A stretch of DNA of 64,000 nt. Origin: Capitella teleta (taxonomy: Eukaryota > Annelida > Polychaeta > Capitellidae). A program made the translations under genes and the position numbers. Below the pieces are notes generated by a model. That model saw nothing but the letters and a program-made list of their open reading frames with translations, did no database searches and was not told the origin of the DNA. The stretch lies in the NCBI GenBank assembly GCA_000328365.1, contig KB293746.1, forward strand, positions 80,554 through 144,553. Direction: 5' to 3'. The stretch's first letter is position 1. Every line of letters starts with the position of its first letter. Below are positions 34,663 through 48,160 of this stretch, in pieces.

Positions 34663-35549
34663 ATGAGAAATTTGGTTTAGTACACTTGATCCACTCTCGC
34701 TGTAGAATATCAGATGAATTTTTACTACATATTACATGTTTATTACATATTTAGCGACTTCATGTAGAGCATGATAATGCTTGTGGTGGTGGTGCGTGTT
34801 AATAAACACCAATATGGCAATATGTCTCTTACCTCAACCAACTCAGCTCAGACGTCTCTCCTCGTTCGCTGGTTTCGATCAACTAAGAATCAGCACTTTC
34901 ACTTTCGACCAACCAGGAAGTCAGCTTTAGCGTTATGATATCAGCCCTCAACCAATAAAGTGTTTGCTCGTCAGTCGATCAATGCAACACATAATTATAG
35001 CGTCTTGAAACCAGATCGAGTAGTCATTTTGATCTACTGAAGCATGTAACAAGTATTTCAATGAAGAACTATGATTATTTTGAAGTAGTGAATTATAAAA
35101 GTAGTGAAAAATAACACATTGCATCTGATTTGAGCTAATTCCTTTGAGAATTTCGAAATAACATTCAATTTTACGTGAATGTGATGCCCACAACGAAATG
35201 ATCCTATAGTTAACAATGAAGCCATTTTTCAATTTTCAATTTCAATCTTTTCGTTTTGAGCATTTTGTGACAGAAGAAAATTCTCAGTTTATTGAACTTA
35301 GTTCATAATTAATCGTTTCAAAAACGAATTTTTTCAATATTCATCTTTTTGCATTCATAAATGTCAAGGCAGACATAAACATTCATTGCGCTGAATAAAA
35401 AACAAAGAGTACACACTGAAATGAAAATATCTTAAGGAGACTGACGTAATAATCCAAATCCACCAATTTATGAACCATGATGCAACGAACAGCTCCATAT
35501 TTTCAAACAGAGTATTCAAAGAGCTCACTAATGAATATGACATTTAACT
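34663..35549. other. Non-coding, AT-rich
   Basis: No feature recognised. Confidence 0.4.
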
Positions 35550-35830
35550 TTATCCGCAAATAGATTCCTTGGCTTTTCTCTGCATCCAATTTCGCCGAGC
35601 GTCACGACTACAATTTCCTTTGTTACCTGTGGGCCATTTTCTCTCATTTGGCAAATCCTTCAATTTCATCGAATCAACTTTGAGCCATTTCATACCTTTA
35701 ACCAGGATCCCTGGGCCAGTGGCTCTCGAGTTCTCCTTCCTATCACCACTCTTCACTCTCACGGGTTCTCCTATGCCCCCGCTCTTTATTTTCACTGAAT
35801 TCATTCATGGGTTCATTCAGGGGTTATGCA
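35550..35830 (-). repeat. Repeat family R3, second copy with an open frame
   Basis: The core matches 4135-4360 in reverse. The minus strand is open for 84 codons (35550-35804) and would give a very basic peptide with KWPTGNKGNC and RDARRNW. No known domain was recognised. The related copy has a broken frame, so a working small gene is doubtful; a fragment of a processed pseudogene or a repeat-encoded protein is as likely. Confidence 0.5.
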
Positions 35831-36525
35831 ACGTTGGCGTTTCACAAATCGGGCTGAATTGGTTTATATGTTTTAGTCAGCAATTAGTCGTGGTGTTCAT
35901 TGTTCATAACAGGGACTGATGGCAGTTGCGTGTATCAATGTTGATTGCAACTCAAAAACAATAGGACTCACGCATCACGAAGCGATTATTTTTTCCTCAG
36001 CAGGCGCGCATATCACGTGGTGTGATGCCTGGGGAAATTAACTTTGAAGTCACAAAATGCAGTGAATGCAGTGGTGGTAAGGAAGGTGGCAGGCTATCAA
36101 CATACAGGGTGATTGTATGAGGACATTCAGAAAAGCCTCACTCTGATTATATGTATGTAATTAGCAATAACATATATGTAATCGAAGTTCACATGTTGTG
36201 AGATGGATTCCGGTATTACTGGAAGCATCTTGCACAGTACCGTGCAGTTTAGCAAAGCTATTGAGTGAATGTGAATATATAAGCATGATCCAAATATCGA
36301 CCAGGCAGTTCCACAGATATTCTGTGATGCATACTTTTCAGGATGTTTGGCCTAAGGCTACAATTGAATGTCACAAGGTCGGCTAATCAAAGGCAAATGC
36401 TAATTCCTGTTCCATCTGGAGTCTCGGTGTTTCGGGGCATTCATCAATGATTCTAGAAAATCGAAGAATCAGTGTAATCACAATTGAACCGCACGTTGCA
36501 TTATGGATCAAACAACAGCTTAATA
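35831..36525. other. Non-coding, no recognised feature
   Basis: A block near 36420-36450 faintly resembles one end of R4, too short to call. Confidence 0.35.
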
Positions 36526-36734
36526 TGAGAGAAGAGAAGAAGAGGAGAGAAGAGAAGAGAAGAGAAGAGAAGAGAAGAGAAGAGAAGAGAAGAGAAGAGA
36601 AGAGAAGAGAAGAGAACAGAAGAGAAGAGAAGAGAAGAGAAGAGAAGAGAAGAGAAGAGAAGAGAAGAGAAGAGAAGAGAACAGAAGAGAAGAGAAGAAG
36701 AGAAGAAGAGAAGAGAGAACAAAAAAAAGAGAGG
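36526..36734 (+). repeat. Pentanucleotide microsatellite (AGAGA/GAGAA)n
   Basis: About 200 bp of pure purine GAGAA units with a few AACAG and AAGAAG interruptions. The long open frames on both strands here are artefacts of the repeat. Confidence 0.97.
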
Positions 36735-39700
36735 TGATGACATATTATATTAACAATTAAGAGATTAAGAAGACGAATTTAAAAGCCTGATGGCACAATG
36801 GACGGATGAGTTTTTGAGTCTATTGGTTCTGGGGAGTGGAGTCCTGAGGCGACGATTTGATGGCAAAAGCTGGAATTGGTCCGAATTATAATGATCCTTT
36901 TGCACTCATCTGCAGATTCAGAAGGCATATGTAATCAGTAATAATAATATTAGAAACTTGTCGGGAGTCCCTATCTCACTCTATCGGGTGATTTTGGGGG
37001 TTGAGGGGGATGATGATGTTTTCGTTCTCATCGGCGGACATATTTGTCGAGCATATAAATTAGCAAAAATACTCCGTTTTTGTGTTTCGATCTGTTTTGA
37101 GGCTTAAATGAGTAAGCATCACTAAATTCAAGCCCCTTTGAGTCATTATTAGACTGATAACTTACAATATTGATTATTATTTAATCTTGTGATTCATATT
37201 CTGACTCGAAGCACTGTTGATGATCCGTTACAATAATCAATCTTTTCCAGCGCGACTTCACTTGCGAACCAGTATTATTTTGTATCAAAACTATTGGATA
37301 TGCGCTTTTTGTGCCTCTTTTATACCATGAAAAAGATTCCAGATAATTAATGATTTGCGTTAGAATAAATCAATTCGAATGTGTATATCGCGAAATTGGT
37401 GTTACATCATTCATTTATGTTAATCGTTACGTTAAATTCGAATTTAACAATACATTTTAACAAAACAAATAAATTGCTGATTTTTCTCCAGTATTTCAAC
37501 TTTGTGTTATTTATATGAACATATTTTTACACAATAAACACACATAACCCATTTTTATTTACCATTACATGCATTTCCAGACACTACATCATGGACTCAG
37601 CTGGATTTTAACTGCATAAAATCCATAAATGCATTTACTCAATAGAAAATCTCCATATCCACTATTTTAATAGTCTACATCTATAAAGTGGCACGTGCTA
37701 TCATTTTGAAAGGCTTCGCAATAAACAAAGGTCATTAATATGCAAGCATTGCGTAACGTTTCCTCGCTTGAAAAACAGGGAAAACTGAGAATCGGATGTT
37801 GTGCAAGATAGAGTAATAGGATATATAGTAATTACGACCGAATGATGTGATGAAGTAGCAGTTATTTTCGCCAGGAGGTCTCTCCTTTCATTGTGGGCGC
37901 AGTTTCCTCTGCTTACAAAATCCTCTCTGTTGATTAGGATTCATTTGCTGCTTATAACCAAATATATTCCCGAATTCTACAGGTGACCAAAATATATTAT
38001 CCAGTCGATGTATCCGTCGACCTGAACGCAATAAAATCGAGCGATGTGTTTCATGATTACTTCATCACGTAATCATGTAAGATACAATGACCGTGCACGG
38101 ATGTGAAAACGGGCAATAAGGTCATTGCATAACACCAGGTGCTGTCTATTTTTGTGGTTTTCACCAAAAAATTATGCACACCATTCAATTGTAAGAGGTA
38201 GCTCGGTTACGGTAAGTATTCGCTCTACCGTGAAGTGGCACGAAATAGATGAAATTGCTGTCTTTTAGCCTTATGCCATTTTTATACATGGAATTGTATA
38301 CAATAAACCCACATTTATTCACAATTACCCGCATTTCAAGATATCATATTATCAACAAGGAAAGGTTTCAGGTCTGCCTGGAAACAAAGATTAATGTCAC
38401 AAAGCGTTGAATCCACGTTTCAAAAAGGGAAAGTCGGCCCCTGGATCGTTTACACAAACACATATCATATACATAGACTTCAAGGAAGAAAGCGAATGGA
38501 GGATGCTTCACTAGTTGGCATTGAAATATCAAAGATACAAGATGGAATATCACCAAGAAGAGACCTCATTGGCATTTTGGCAAGTAATCAAAAGAAAGTA
38601 ACGTCAGGTCGTTTTAGGTCTAGATGACGAAAGGGGAACGCCTGTAAGCGAAAACACACGGACACGGCCGTGAATCCCCGTGATCACGGTATGGATGGAC
38701 TGTGTAAGGCATGACACGGAGAAAACGTCATGAAGAGTGTCAGCGTAATCGATGCATTTTATCCTCAGTGAATAATCAATAATCTTTACCCAATCACTGA
38801 CCTTATCCCAAAACTCCCAGCATCTAGTTTTCATAATTATATAACTTTTAGAGAAAGCGTAATTTAGAGCAGGATGTAAATTCACTCTTGAAAAATTACC
38901 ATGGACTAAAATGGACTCTGACAATGAACTTCTTACCATCGGTGTCGGAATGCCCTCATAGCGTGTTTTGTAATTGTTATTACGTGGATTTGTTTCCCGA
39001 TATCAACGAACAGAAGCTTTGACTGACAGGCATTGCGTGCACTCAGGTCTTCCTGTTGATTGGGAACAAAAACAAACGCATGTGGATTTATTTTTGTTTG
39101 ATTGTGTTTAGTTTTTCTCGTCATGATTGCCTTCTCTTGTTGTAGGCTACGGTTATTATACAAACGATGTTGCATGGAATCGACTTGATTTTAATAATGT
39201 ATAATTATCTAGGTTGTTGTACGTTGTGGTATTATTCATAGGTAATTCGAATACATAGCCACATATACCTAATGGTCGCTCCTGATAATATATATATACA
39301 TATTTTTTAATTCGTTGGTATATGTTTTTTTTCTTCACGAAAAAAGCTAAGAAGATAATGAAAGTAAATACAATGATCATACCTTTATGATATCAATAAT
39401 TGCTTTACTGTTGATATTACGTAACAAAAAATGCAAGTAGACATACTGAGTAATATTTGTAAGTTGATTTGATCCAACTACTCATTAGGCAAACTGAGAT
39501 GTTTAGTCACAGAAATGATGATTGCAGGAAGAACCCTATGTCAATGTCATCTCTGTTGTTGACCAAGGTCCACTCCATTCCTCCTCATCACCATTACTCT
39601 GGTTCCTGCATTGAAAACACAAGACAATGGAGGTAGAGGGGTTATTAAGTGCAGCCAGAAGTGGCCACTGGCGACCCTCCATCCTGGTTATGTCTGCTTC

Positions 39701-39864
39701 TAGAGCAGCGTTTGAATGCACATACATCACTTACCTACAAGTGGGGTATGGTAAGGTCAATGTCAGAAGGTAGAGGTTAAGGTTTACTCACCTTGAATTC
39801 CCACTGTAAGCTTTCATAGACGTCTGGTTTGCCTTTGAATGTATGTATCAGTGTGTTAGTAAAC
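36735..39864. other. Gene-free stretch
   Basis: No exon, RNA gene or family shared with the rest of the window was recognised in these 3 kb. A small perfect hairpin (CATGATTAC and its complement, eight-base loop) lies near 38052-38077. Confidence 0.4.
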
Positions 39865-40080
39865 AAAGAGGGGTTTAAGACGAAGAGCTTGATGAAGGGA
39901 ATCGTTGATGAAGACCATCATACATTCTTGTTACTTCTGACTTTACAAAGAAACAATCTCATCAGACATTCAGCCCCGATCCAATCCTCTTGCTGCATAA
40001 CTTCTTTCACCTTCACGCCAAACACAGTTCTCTTAGCACAGACCCAATCATCTGTGTGTCTCAATTGGTGCTGATCACAT
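39865..40080 (-). repeat. Partial R2 copy
   Basis: Corresponds to 26440-26640, same orientation, with the block around CATACATTCTTGTTACTTCT. More diverged than the 2680/26345 pair. Confidence 0.6.
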
Positions 40081-40714
40081 TCATAGTTTCATACAATTTT
40101 GTGCCAATATAAGTTAGTATTTAATAGCACAATAAACGCCTAAGTCTAACGCTCATATCTGGATTCCACCCACTCAGAATCTTTTATGGTGATGAATTTA
40201 TGATGGCAATGAGATATATTACACATATAGTATGGAGTAAATGGCCGGTACCTCACGGCCGATGCATGTGGCTTTGCATTCTGCTCTTCGGGAAAGTAAG
40301 TATTGAGAGATCCAGTTGAAATCATAGATATGGTGCCTAGCTCCCTATAACATACAAGATAGGACCGTTAATCTGCTGCTTTGTGTATATGATGCGATAT
40401 ATGCTTACAATTATGATAAATGTGACATGTCAATGTAATTAATTTTAATGACTAATAAGATAGTAAATGTTGGATTTTCCCAGGGGAGGATTCCGTCATA
40501 AGGTTTCTCACGTGTTTAATACCAAGCAATTGACTTAGGAATGATTGGCGCGAGTATACAATGTGAACATGTAATTATTTATTTCACAACACATCAGTAA
40601 GACATTTTGCCGTTGTTATTCCGACTTTTACATCTAACATGTGCGAAGAAAACAAACCAGATCCGCGGCACCTGGCTTATGTATATCCAAAGTGAGCCAG
40701 GAATAGTGGCACCA
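40081..40714. other. Spacer between R2 and R1 copies
   Basis: No match to the spacers between the other R2-R1 pairs was found by eye. No exon. Confidence 0.35.
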
Positions 40715-41790
40715 CTGTTGTCGCATCAGGCATTATGTTCAATCATCGTCTAAAAGAGACTCATCTCAGATTCAGATCTGTGTCTCTGATTTCGGTAGAA
40801 TGCAATGTCTTATTTTTGTGTGCACCCTGTCTCATTCAATTATCGCTTTCATTCACCCAAAGCGGCTTGCAAAAAAGTTCCGGCGCCTCAGCGTCGCACG
40901 CATGCGTGATGTACCGCGCGAAAGAGGTTGGGGGGCTACAGGGAAATAGAGCAGAGCGGAAATGCAAACAAATTAATTATTATAACGCCGATGTGCCTAC
41001 AAATATGGATAATTTGATGAATGCATGTCTGGTTCTTACCAGGTAAATTAGATCTAGTCCACAACGAGGACAAATAAACTCAAACCGCTACCTAAATGTT
41101 TTCTTCGATCGACGAGGTAATGTTTTTGTCTCGACTGAGTTCGCGAACCAAGGATAAAAAAGGTGACGCACTGGAGCCCCAAAACTTCATAAGAAACCTC
41201 TCACTTTTGCAGATTCATAGAATGAAACCAAAGAGTGAACTGAAAAACGTGCGCATGCGTGCCAAGGGGAAGTCGCTCTGTCTGCCTCGAGTGTGATTAG
41301 TGGGCTGAAAGAAACACTTGGAACCCAAAGGAAGACTTCAGATCTGATAACAACACCGCGACATGCAAAAACAGCTCAGTGATGGTGGCTTTTTCACGAT
41401 TCATTACAAATCGAGGCCTCATTAGTTAGGTAATTGGAAAGTAAGGTGCTTTCTGAATTGATTTTTTTTTCAATTCTTTACACTTTGCATCTTAGTCATG
41501 CTCATTGACGGGCTCTCTGCCCGCTTAAGATCAATCCAGAGATCTTGTGATGTGTGATGTTGGCAAAAGGCCAAGTGGTCAGTGTTCTCTGGCGTAAATC
41601 AACACGCGTGATTTCATTGTGAGCCATGAAAGCCAATTCACTGTCAACATGGTTAATTCCCCAGCAGCTATGCTTCATTGAGCTGTGTGATGTCATGATT
41701 ACTCGCTCCCTCGACTCCAAAGGTCAACACCCACTATCAAATGCTGCTTTATGGGTAAATTTAGATGAACCAAAGATTGGCTGAAATTTA
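40715..41790 (-). repeat. Dispersed repeat R1, third large copy
   Basis: The part 41190-41790 is very close to 29479-30640 and to 484-1040 reversed. The part 40715-40900 is more diverged, and 40900-41185 does not match the other copies, so a segment has been replaced. Confidence 0.7.
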
Positions 41791-42549
41791 GTTGATTATT
41801 GAATACACAATGTATAATGTCACATTGAGTAATTTCCCAGCAGCTCTGCTTCATTGAGCTATGTGCCATCACAATATGTGACATATGAAAATGACATTTG
41901 TTCAATATATGGCATTCAACATATAGTGAACGCTTCAATAATAGCTCATGACTTGAATGATTTATATACTTGAGTAATTGTTTTAATGGAGTAGTGAGGG
42001 TGATGCATAACAGCATGAGCAATTGAAAATGCCTGCAGGCAAACGGCGGCTAACTTAGGTGTTGAGTTAGGTGCTAGGTTGGATGCATGAATACAATGAA
42101 CAAAGTCCTGCATCAAAGAAGAGCAGTAAGCACATAAATCGTTTCATGTCTCACGCAGGCATCACTAAAGTGAACAAAGATGGCACGCGCCACATACTTT
42201 GGCTTAGATTCATCAAAAGTAATGCATACAATAGACAATACCAGGTACAATGACGAAAGGGGATCATGTACAAGGAGAGGGTTTGATCTGTGAAAGGCGT
42301 CGATGATTGGAGATCCTGTGCTTGCACTGCCTCAAGGCATTTGAGGACGAATAAGAGCAGATTTAGGACCTAATTGTTTGAAAAAGGATATAACATCAAT
42401 AGATTCCATATACATGTAGCAGATCCTTTATTTCCATCATACATTCTGCAACTGCTGAATTGATTATATAACACGTGAAACGTACACTCTGATATCTATA
42501 TATCAATCTAAAAATACAGATATAAAATAATGATCCAGGCTAAAGAGAC
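41791..42549. other. Non-coding, no recognised feature
   Basis: A second short match to the GTCACATTGAG...CCCAGCAGCTCTGCTTCATTGAGC part of R1 lies near 41818-41865, suggesting nested or tandem R1 pieces. Nothing else was seen. Confidence 0.35.
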
Positions 42550-42960
42550 TTCCTGGAAACCTCTCACATTCGCAGATTCCTAGAAATCAATAACAATTAG
42601 AGTAAAAAGTGATGTGCTGAGAAGGGTGAGAGAGAGAGAGAGAGAGAGTGTGATTAGCGATCTGAGTGCACTGCAAGAAGGAGACAAATTGGCAATGGAA
42701 CAGAATCATAGGGAGGGCAGATGCATGCAATGGTATCAAGGACATTATAGTTATCAATATTTGCCGAAGCAAGTTTTTGGCCCAATCAGAATTCAGACGA
42801 CTTCATAATTATGTGCATGAACTTTTTCATTCTTAGTATAACCATGATTTTCTTTTGGCGGCGAAAATTGGTTCTATTTTTGAGTTTTGTGGGACTAAAT
42901 TCAAGTAGTTACTGTTCTTTGGCGTAAATCAACCGGCGCGATTTCACTGTGAGTTTTCAG
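42550..42960 (-). repeat. Old R1 fragment with a GA run
   Basis: Blocks such as AACCTCTCAC, GCAGATTC, GTGTGATTAG and TTGGCGTAAATCAAC follow in R1 order with large divergence. A short (GA)n run lies at about 42628-42648. Confidence 0.45.
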
Positions 42961-42967
42961 GCCGAGA

Positions 42968-43032
42968 AATATGACATCCTGACCGGGAATCGAACCCTCG
43001 ATCGGCCCTCTGCGTGCTCTATCGCGACACCC
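42968..43032 (-). repeat. tRNA-like relic
   Basis: The minus strand reads GTCGCGATAGAGCACGC and then AGGGTTCGATTCCCGGTCAGG, a box A-like and a good box B at tRNA spacing. The acceptor ends do not pair well. More likely a SINE head or pseudogene than a working tRNA. Confidence 0.4.
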
Positions 43033-44735
43033 CTGTATAGAGCAGGAGAAGGTGCTATATAAACCATCAACTTCATGATCATCAACTGATGTTACAATTG
43101 AAGACATTTTCAACAATAAATTTAGTCATATAATAATTATGAATCATTGGGAATGTGTTGGGAAAAACTGCAATCGGACAGTTAAGTTTAATAGCTTTCA
43201 GCATGTTTCTCTTCAAAGTATGCAACATTTGATCCAAAGCAAGCTATGGGATCACTGCTGTTATCTGAATTCAATTCAAGGTCCTCTCCACTCTGTCTCA
43301 TCACCATTAATCCAGTGCCTACAATGGGGGAAGGAAACAATTAAGGTGAGTAGGAATAAATGAAATTCTATCGGAAACGGAAATACTGAATTCTAAGCAT
43401 CACGTTACGTACACATTTGACAGAATGTAAAACAACCATTGTCAGATTATTGATCACGTTGTATCTATGGTGATAAACTGACAGGCTAAACACGCGTGGC
43501 GATGATTCATGCTCTAAATATTTGATATTGAATTATTGATAGATTGAGGAGTCCGTCAAATATGGACAAAATACCGACACCTGATTCGCACAAATGGATG
43601 TCTGAGATAGTCACGTAACGCTATGCTAAATTGTATGTCAAATTTCCGATTACTGTCTAAACGCAATCTATGCCAGACCGATATCTTTTTCGAACAACCT
43701 TTGTGTATCCTGATCACACAAAACATTACATGTCACAACATGAAACTATAAAGGAAAGCAAAAGACTGTTTCAATTCATCAGGGATTTCTCCTTGCAGTC
43801 ATTTGAAAGGTCAGTCAATCAATACCAATGCTAATTCTCTTTGCTCAATGATAACAATTGTTCCCGGGTCCCACCCACCCTTTGATTGGTCATTTCTTGA
43901 AGTCATTAACGGAGGCTCAATTAGGCTTATTAGGGCAGAGAGGAGACTGAAATGTTATTTTTAGCCATCTGAATCTCTATGATTTTGTAAACATAAGAAT
44001 GATAATACTTTTATGACCAAACGTGGAATCCAGAATTATTAGGCAGACAAATTGATTTGGAATGGAATGTTTAATCTCCTTGTTCATATGATACGAAAAA
44101 AAACATGACTTTTTCTTCTCGATGAAGTTGGTCGTGTTGTTAAATTTTGCCTCACAATAAGTGGTTCATATGATGGTATTTGACTAATGACCGAATTTGC
44201 ACATTACAACATCAGTCAATACACATTTCGAAGCGGCTTTTATAGACTTTCGGGTGGAAATTTTCACATCTGTTAATTGTTCCCAGCGCTGTATAATTCG
44301 TAAATATAATATATAAGACGATGAACATAATCATTATCTCAAAAGGTCACCACACAAAATTTGGTTTTGTATAACGTCCATAAGCACACCCGCGCGTAAT
44401 ACTAATAATACTAATATTATTTGTATTATTATTTATGACAACAAATATATGCTCCCTAATCTGCCATGATTTAAGGCTTCAGTAAACACCCTGCATTGTG
44501 ACTGCATCATTAATTATGCATAACATAAGCCATAAAGACTATTCAAATATAGATACTATCTAGATGATTATACTTATGTCATAATATTTTTAATAATTTA
44601 TTCATTCAATATATCCCCTTCGGCTTTTGCGTTTGAGGTTATAAATGCCATAACCTCACAGCGATTGCAGTTTTCGTAATCGTTGGCTTTTCGTGAAGCG
44701 TTGATTGAACAATGTGCCTTTGTACAATTAATCAA
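43033..44735. other. Gene-free stretch
   Basis: No exon, RNA gene or shared repeat was recognised. A hairpin (GAGGTTAT and its complement around seven bases) lies at about 44634-44657. Confidence 0.4.
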
Positions 44736-45110
44736 ACCGTGAATCACGCCTACTTTGATGAATTAACGATGATACCTACGACACCTGCGAAGCGCAGAGC
44801 TACCTGTGCCGCAAGTCAGGTCAATTGCCATTCTGATTTACAACATTTCGTCACAACATTTCATGCATTTTGTCAACGAGAAGGGATGTTTTTATCCTTC
44901 TCTCGATGCATTAAATTTGATGGTTGACCTACCTCCTACGCATCCCTCTAAATCATAAAACCTTGGATCTCTAATCCGGTGGCTGTAATGAGAGAGATGA
45001 AGTTGTACCTGAGGGCCATTTGGTGACCGTCACAGCGAAGGTCATTCTCAACTTCTCTTCTAATCAAAGTGTGTGAGCCATTTCCCGGGGCTGAGACTCA
45101 AGCAACAATG
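44736..45110 (+). repeat. Repeat family R5
   Basis: About 370 bp that is similar, in the same orientation, to 51300-51720. Best blocks are around GAAGGTCATTC, TAATCAAAGTG and GAGCCATTTC. Diverged; class unknown. Confidence 0.55.
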
Positions 45111-46309
45111 CTGCAACATAATGAACTGGGGCAAACACATCGAATGAGCCTATGTATTGGGATATAATCGTTGAAACGAAGATATTAATAGTTCAAACAA
45201 ATAAAGCTGACGATATACTAAGACATTTAATATTTTTACCATATGCATGTATTATTTATTTTCCATCTCATCCTGAATACACAAGTTTAGCTTCAGTTAG
45301 TATCTTTATATTTGGCTGGTGGCAATTATTAATTGAAGAATGTTGCAGCCATGCGTGTCAAACACAGACACCCACTGCTTGCAACGACTGAGAGATCCCC
45401 AAAATACCTTCATTGGGTTTTTACTCCGCGTATTTATTGTAATGAATCTTATTGTTCACAATCCTCAATTAGCCAAAAGTTGAGAATAAATCATTTAATA
45501 AGAATTAGTGAATGATTTTCATTCACTCGTGTTCATTGCAAATCAGAGACATAAAAGCGGCTTCCGCCAGTTCTCATAATAATTATGCGTACAAAATGTA
45601 AATATTGAATACACAAATTGCTTTACCAACATGGCAATGCATTGACATTTAGATGAATAGCCTTCGTTCAATTATATTTTATGCATTCACATTGCAGTGC
45701 GCTCACTTCGCCTTTAGCATGGGCTTTGCTTATCATTAATTTTCTGCTGCTGGTGAGCTATTTGTTTGATTCCCGATTGACACGAAACCAAAGATATCAG
45801 ATAGGTCATTGTCCGACGGGTACAACATACGGAATTGGTATAACAAATGAAGAAATTAATTCACTGACCAATATTAAAAATGTTCGTTTGAAGATGAAAG
45901 GTAAAAACTCGGTTTGCTAACTCATTTATTTGTGATTTCGTATTCATTTCGGACTTTTAACAATATTGCTCCATCTGCCTTACTCGGGCCACCATCGATC
46001 ACCCGGCCAGTTCAGTCAATACTGTGATGGCGAATAAAATGTAAAAAATAATGTAAAAAAAAAAGGAAAGAGAAAAAAGTTGTATCAGTCGGATGGACTA
46101 GATGTCAGCAATTGGAACTGAAAACCCACGCAAAGGTAAAAGGGGTGCACTTTAACGTGATTAGTGATTGGAGGGTCACACCAGGAATTGAAGGAGAGGG
46201 CTTCCGATCCAAGATCTGATGACACACCTAATTTTCACCTTGGCGCTGAGTGGTTCGCTTACTGCTGCTGTCCAATTGCAATTCAATGCCATCACGCATA
46301 GGGTCAGGC
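45111..46309. other. Gene-free stretch
   Basis: An open frame of 79 codons at 45681-45920 contains one hydrophobic segment but no recognisable family, and its composition matches the surroundings. No other feature was seen. Confidence 0.35.
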
Positions 46310-46400
46310 CCAGATTGGCGCAGTGTTGCCATCCTGTATTACTAAGTCGGGCGTCGGGTCCTACTCTCTATGGTGGGACCCTTTGGATAAACTTAACGTA
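46310..46400 (+). repeat. Old, diverged SINE body fragment
   Basis: The blocks GCAGTGTTGCC, ACTAAGTCGGGCG and ACTCTCTATGGTGG follow the order of the SINE body, with many differences. Head and tail are gone. Confidence 0.5.
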
Positions 46401-47006
46401 CATGTAGTATCTCTGGTGTCAATTATCGCAGTGTCGGTATGGAGCCATAATTATTCTCACTATAGCCTTCAGAGCTGTAGTTTGATCTTCATCTCCAATG
46501 TCTCTTATTGAAGGTGTTATAATTCATCGGTGGATGAACCTGATTTCTCTTATCATAGGCCTTCCTCTGGCGCTTGATGGTTTGACCCTAGCATTCAGAT
46601 TATTGTTAAATAATATTTAATCCCGTCCTTTTTTTTGTCCAGATCTCTCGATAAGTTGAATCAACAACATCTGCAGATGGGCTGCAATTATTATCTGAAT
46701 GTGGGCAAGTAAACAACACACTTTTTGAGAAAAAAAGCAATTAAACGGAATTGTTTGAATCGTGTGAACCCTGAGAGTAGAATCGGAAGACATATGATTC
46801 ACCTCTCAATATTTATTTGCAATAATCCCAATTGTTATGCCATCATTTCCTCAACTTCCAGTTGTGGATTGATCTCGTAGCGTGACAATTTAATCAGGTT
46901 CCATTGTTGCGCAAAGTTTAAGGAGGCAATTGTTATTCTAATGACGCAGATTGAAACAGCGAAAGGCAGACGTCGCGTGGAATCATGAACGTCAGTGCTG
47001 ATTGCG

Positions 47007-47043
<37 letters not shown>

Positions 47044-48009
47044 ACACAGGTGACTGGATTGTATTAATTCAAACGATATAATAACCATTGTGGTATTCAT
47101 CACGATACGTCTCTTATACTGAAATCAATGCAAATTTGAATTGAGCGCTCAGTAAGTCAGTGGCCATTGTGGAGCGAAGTATATTTGCAGTCTCGTAGAT
47201 CTCTATCTCGGTCATTTTTTCTTCTAGTGGGACTGGTGGTGACGGATAATCCGTTGCCTTGCTCGATTGTAGCAGCAGTTCTGAAACAGGTTGCTATCAC
47301 GTAATTCCTTATCGGATTCCTGGCTCTGTTGCAAGTGCAACCTGCTTTGCCTGCTGCAAATCATAACGCCATCCAATGTTGTAGAAGTCAGAAAGAGATT
47401 TGAGCAACCCTTGTATTAATAAAATAATTATGACTTGACGTTGTTGACTAGCATTTGGCGCCTTTTTTCCTTTTTTTTTTCTTGAATTATGGATTTCCAT
47501 TGTCCTGCTATTATTTCAAGAAATCATATCCTCACGTTATGCTCCTCGCAAATTGTGCTCCTATTGACTATATTATTGGCAATCCATTACGCATGCGCTC
47601 AAGGGGAGTTATGGGATTGTTGGTGAGCGCATGCGTAACAGAGTTGCTTGTTGTAGCAACAACGAATGGATATCACAGCAAATAGAAAGCACCTCAAAAG
47701 TTGAAAAACAATAATTAATCAACCAAAACATTAATTACAATTGATTAGTGCGCGAAATTTCATCGATTTTTGGTGCACAATACCGAATACACAAGTACTC
47801 AACTTCCGAATGTGAGCGGACCGACGGCCGCCATTGAGCAACACGCGATTACTCAGCTGGTACTTCTGCTCTGTGGTAGTTCAGAACTAGTTCTCCCCCG
47901 TGAATTTCAGGACTGTGACCTAATTTCTGCCAAGATCAGCATCATCGTTCCCAACATATGCGAAGAAGTCTATGGCACACAGGGAAATAGCCATAAGCTT
48001 GAGTTCTTA
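46401..48009. other. Gene-free stretch; poly(A) run and hairpin
   Basis: A run of 32 A lies at 47011-47042 with no obvious element in front of it. A 15-bp perfect inverted repeat lies at 47587-47601 and 47624-47638 (see separate entry). No exon was recognised. Confidence 0.4.
47587..47638. repeat. Inverted repeat with two NRF1-like sites
   Basis: TTACGCATGCGCTCA and its exact complement are separated by 22 bases. Each arm contains GCATGCGC, close to the NRF1 core. It could form a hairpin or hold two opposed binding sites. Confidence 0.7.
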
Positions 48010-48160
48010 TGATGTGCGATGTTGGCAAAAGATCGACCAAGTGGTCCCTGCTCTTTGGCTCTAATCAGCACGCGTGATTTCATTGTGAGCCATGAAAGCC
48101 AAATCACTGTCAACATGGCTAATTCCCCAGCAGCTCTGCTTCATTGAGTTGTGTCTTCAG
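48010..48160 (-). repeat. Partial R1 copy
   Basis: Matches 30460-30600 with the block around GTGAGCCATGAAAGCCAAAT almost exact. The neighbouring parts are absent. Confidence 0.65.

Noticed and set aside
36447-36743. Long open frames on both strands rich in RREEK or SLLFS
   Set aside because: They are products of the pentanucleotide microsatellite, which has no stop codon in these frames.
45681-45920. 79-codon frame with one hydrophobic segment
   Set aside because: A hydrophobic run is common in T-rich DNA; no family or gene context supports it.
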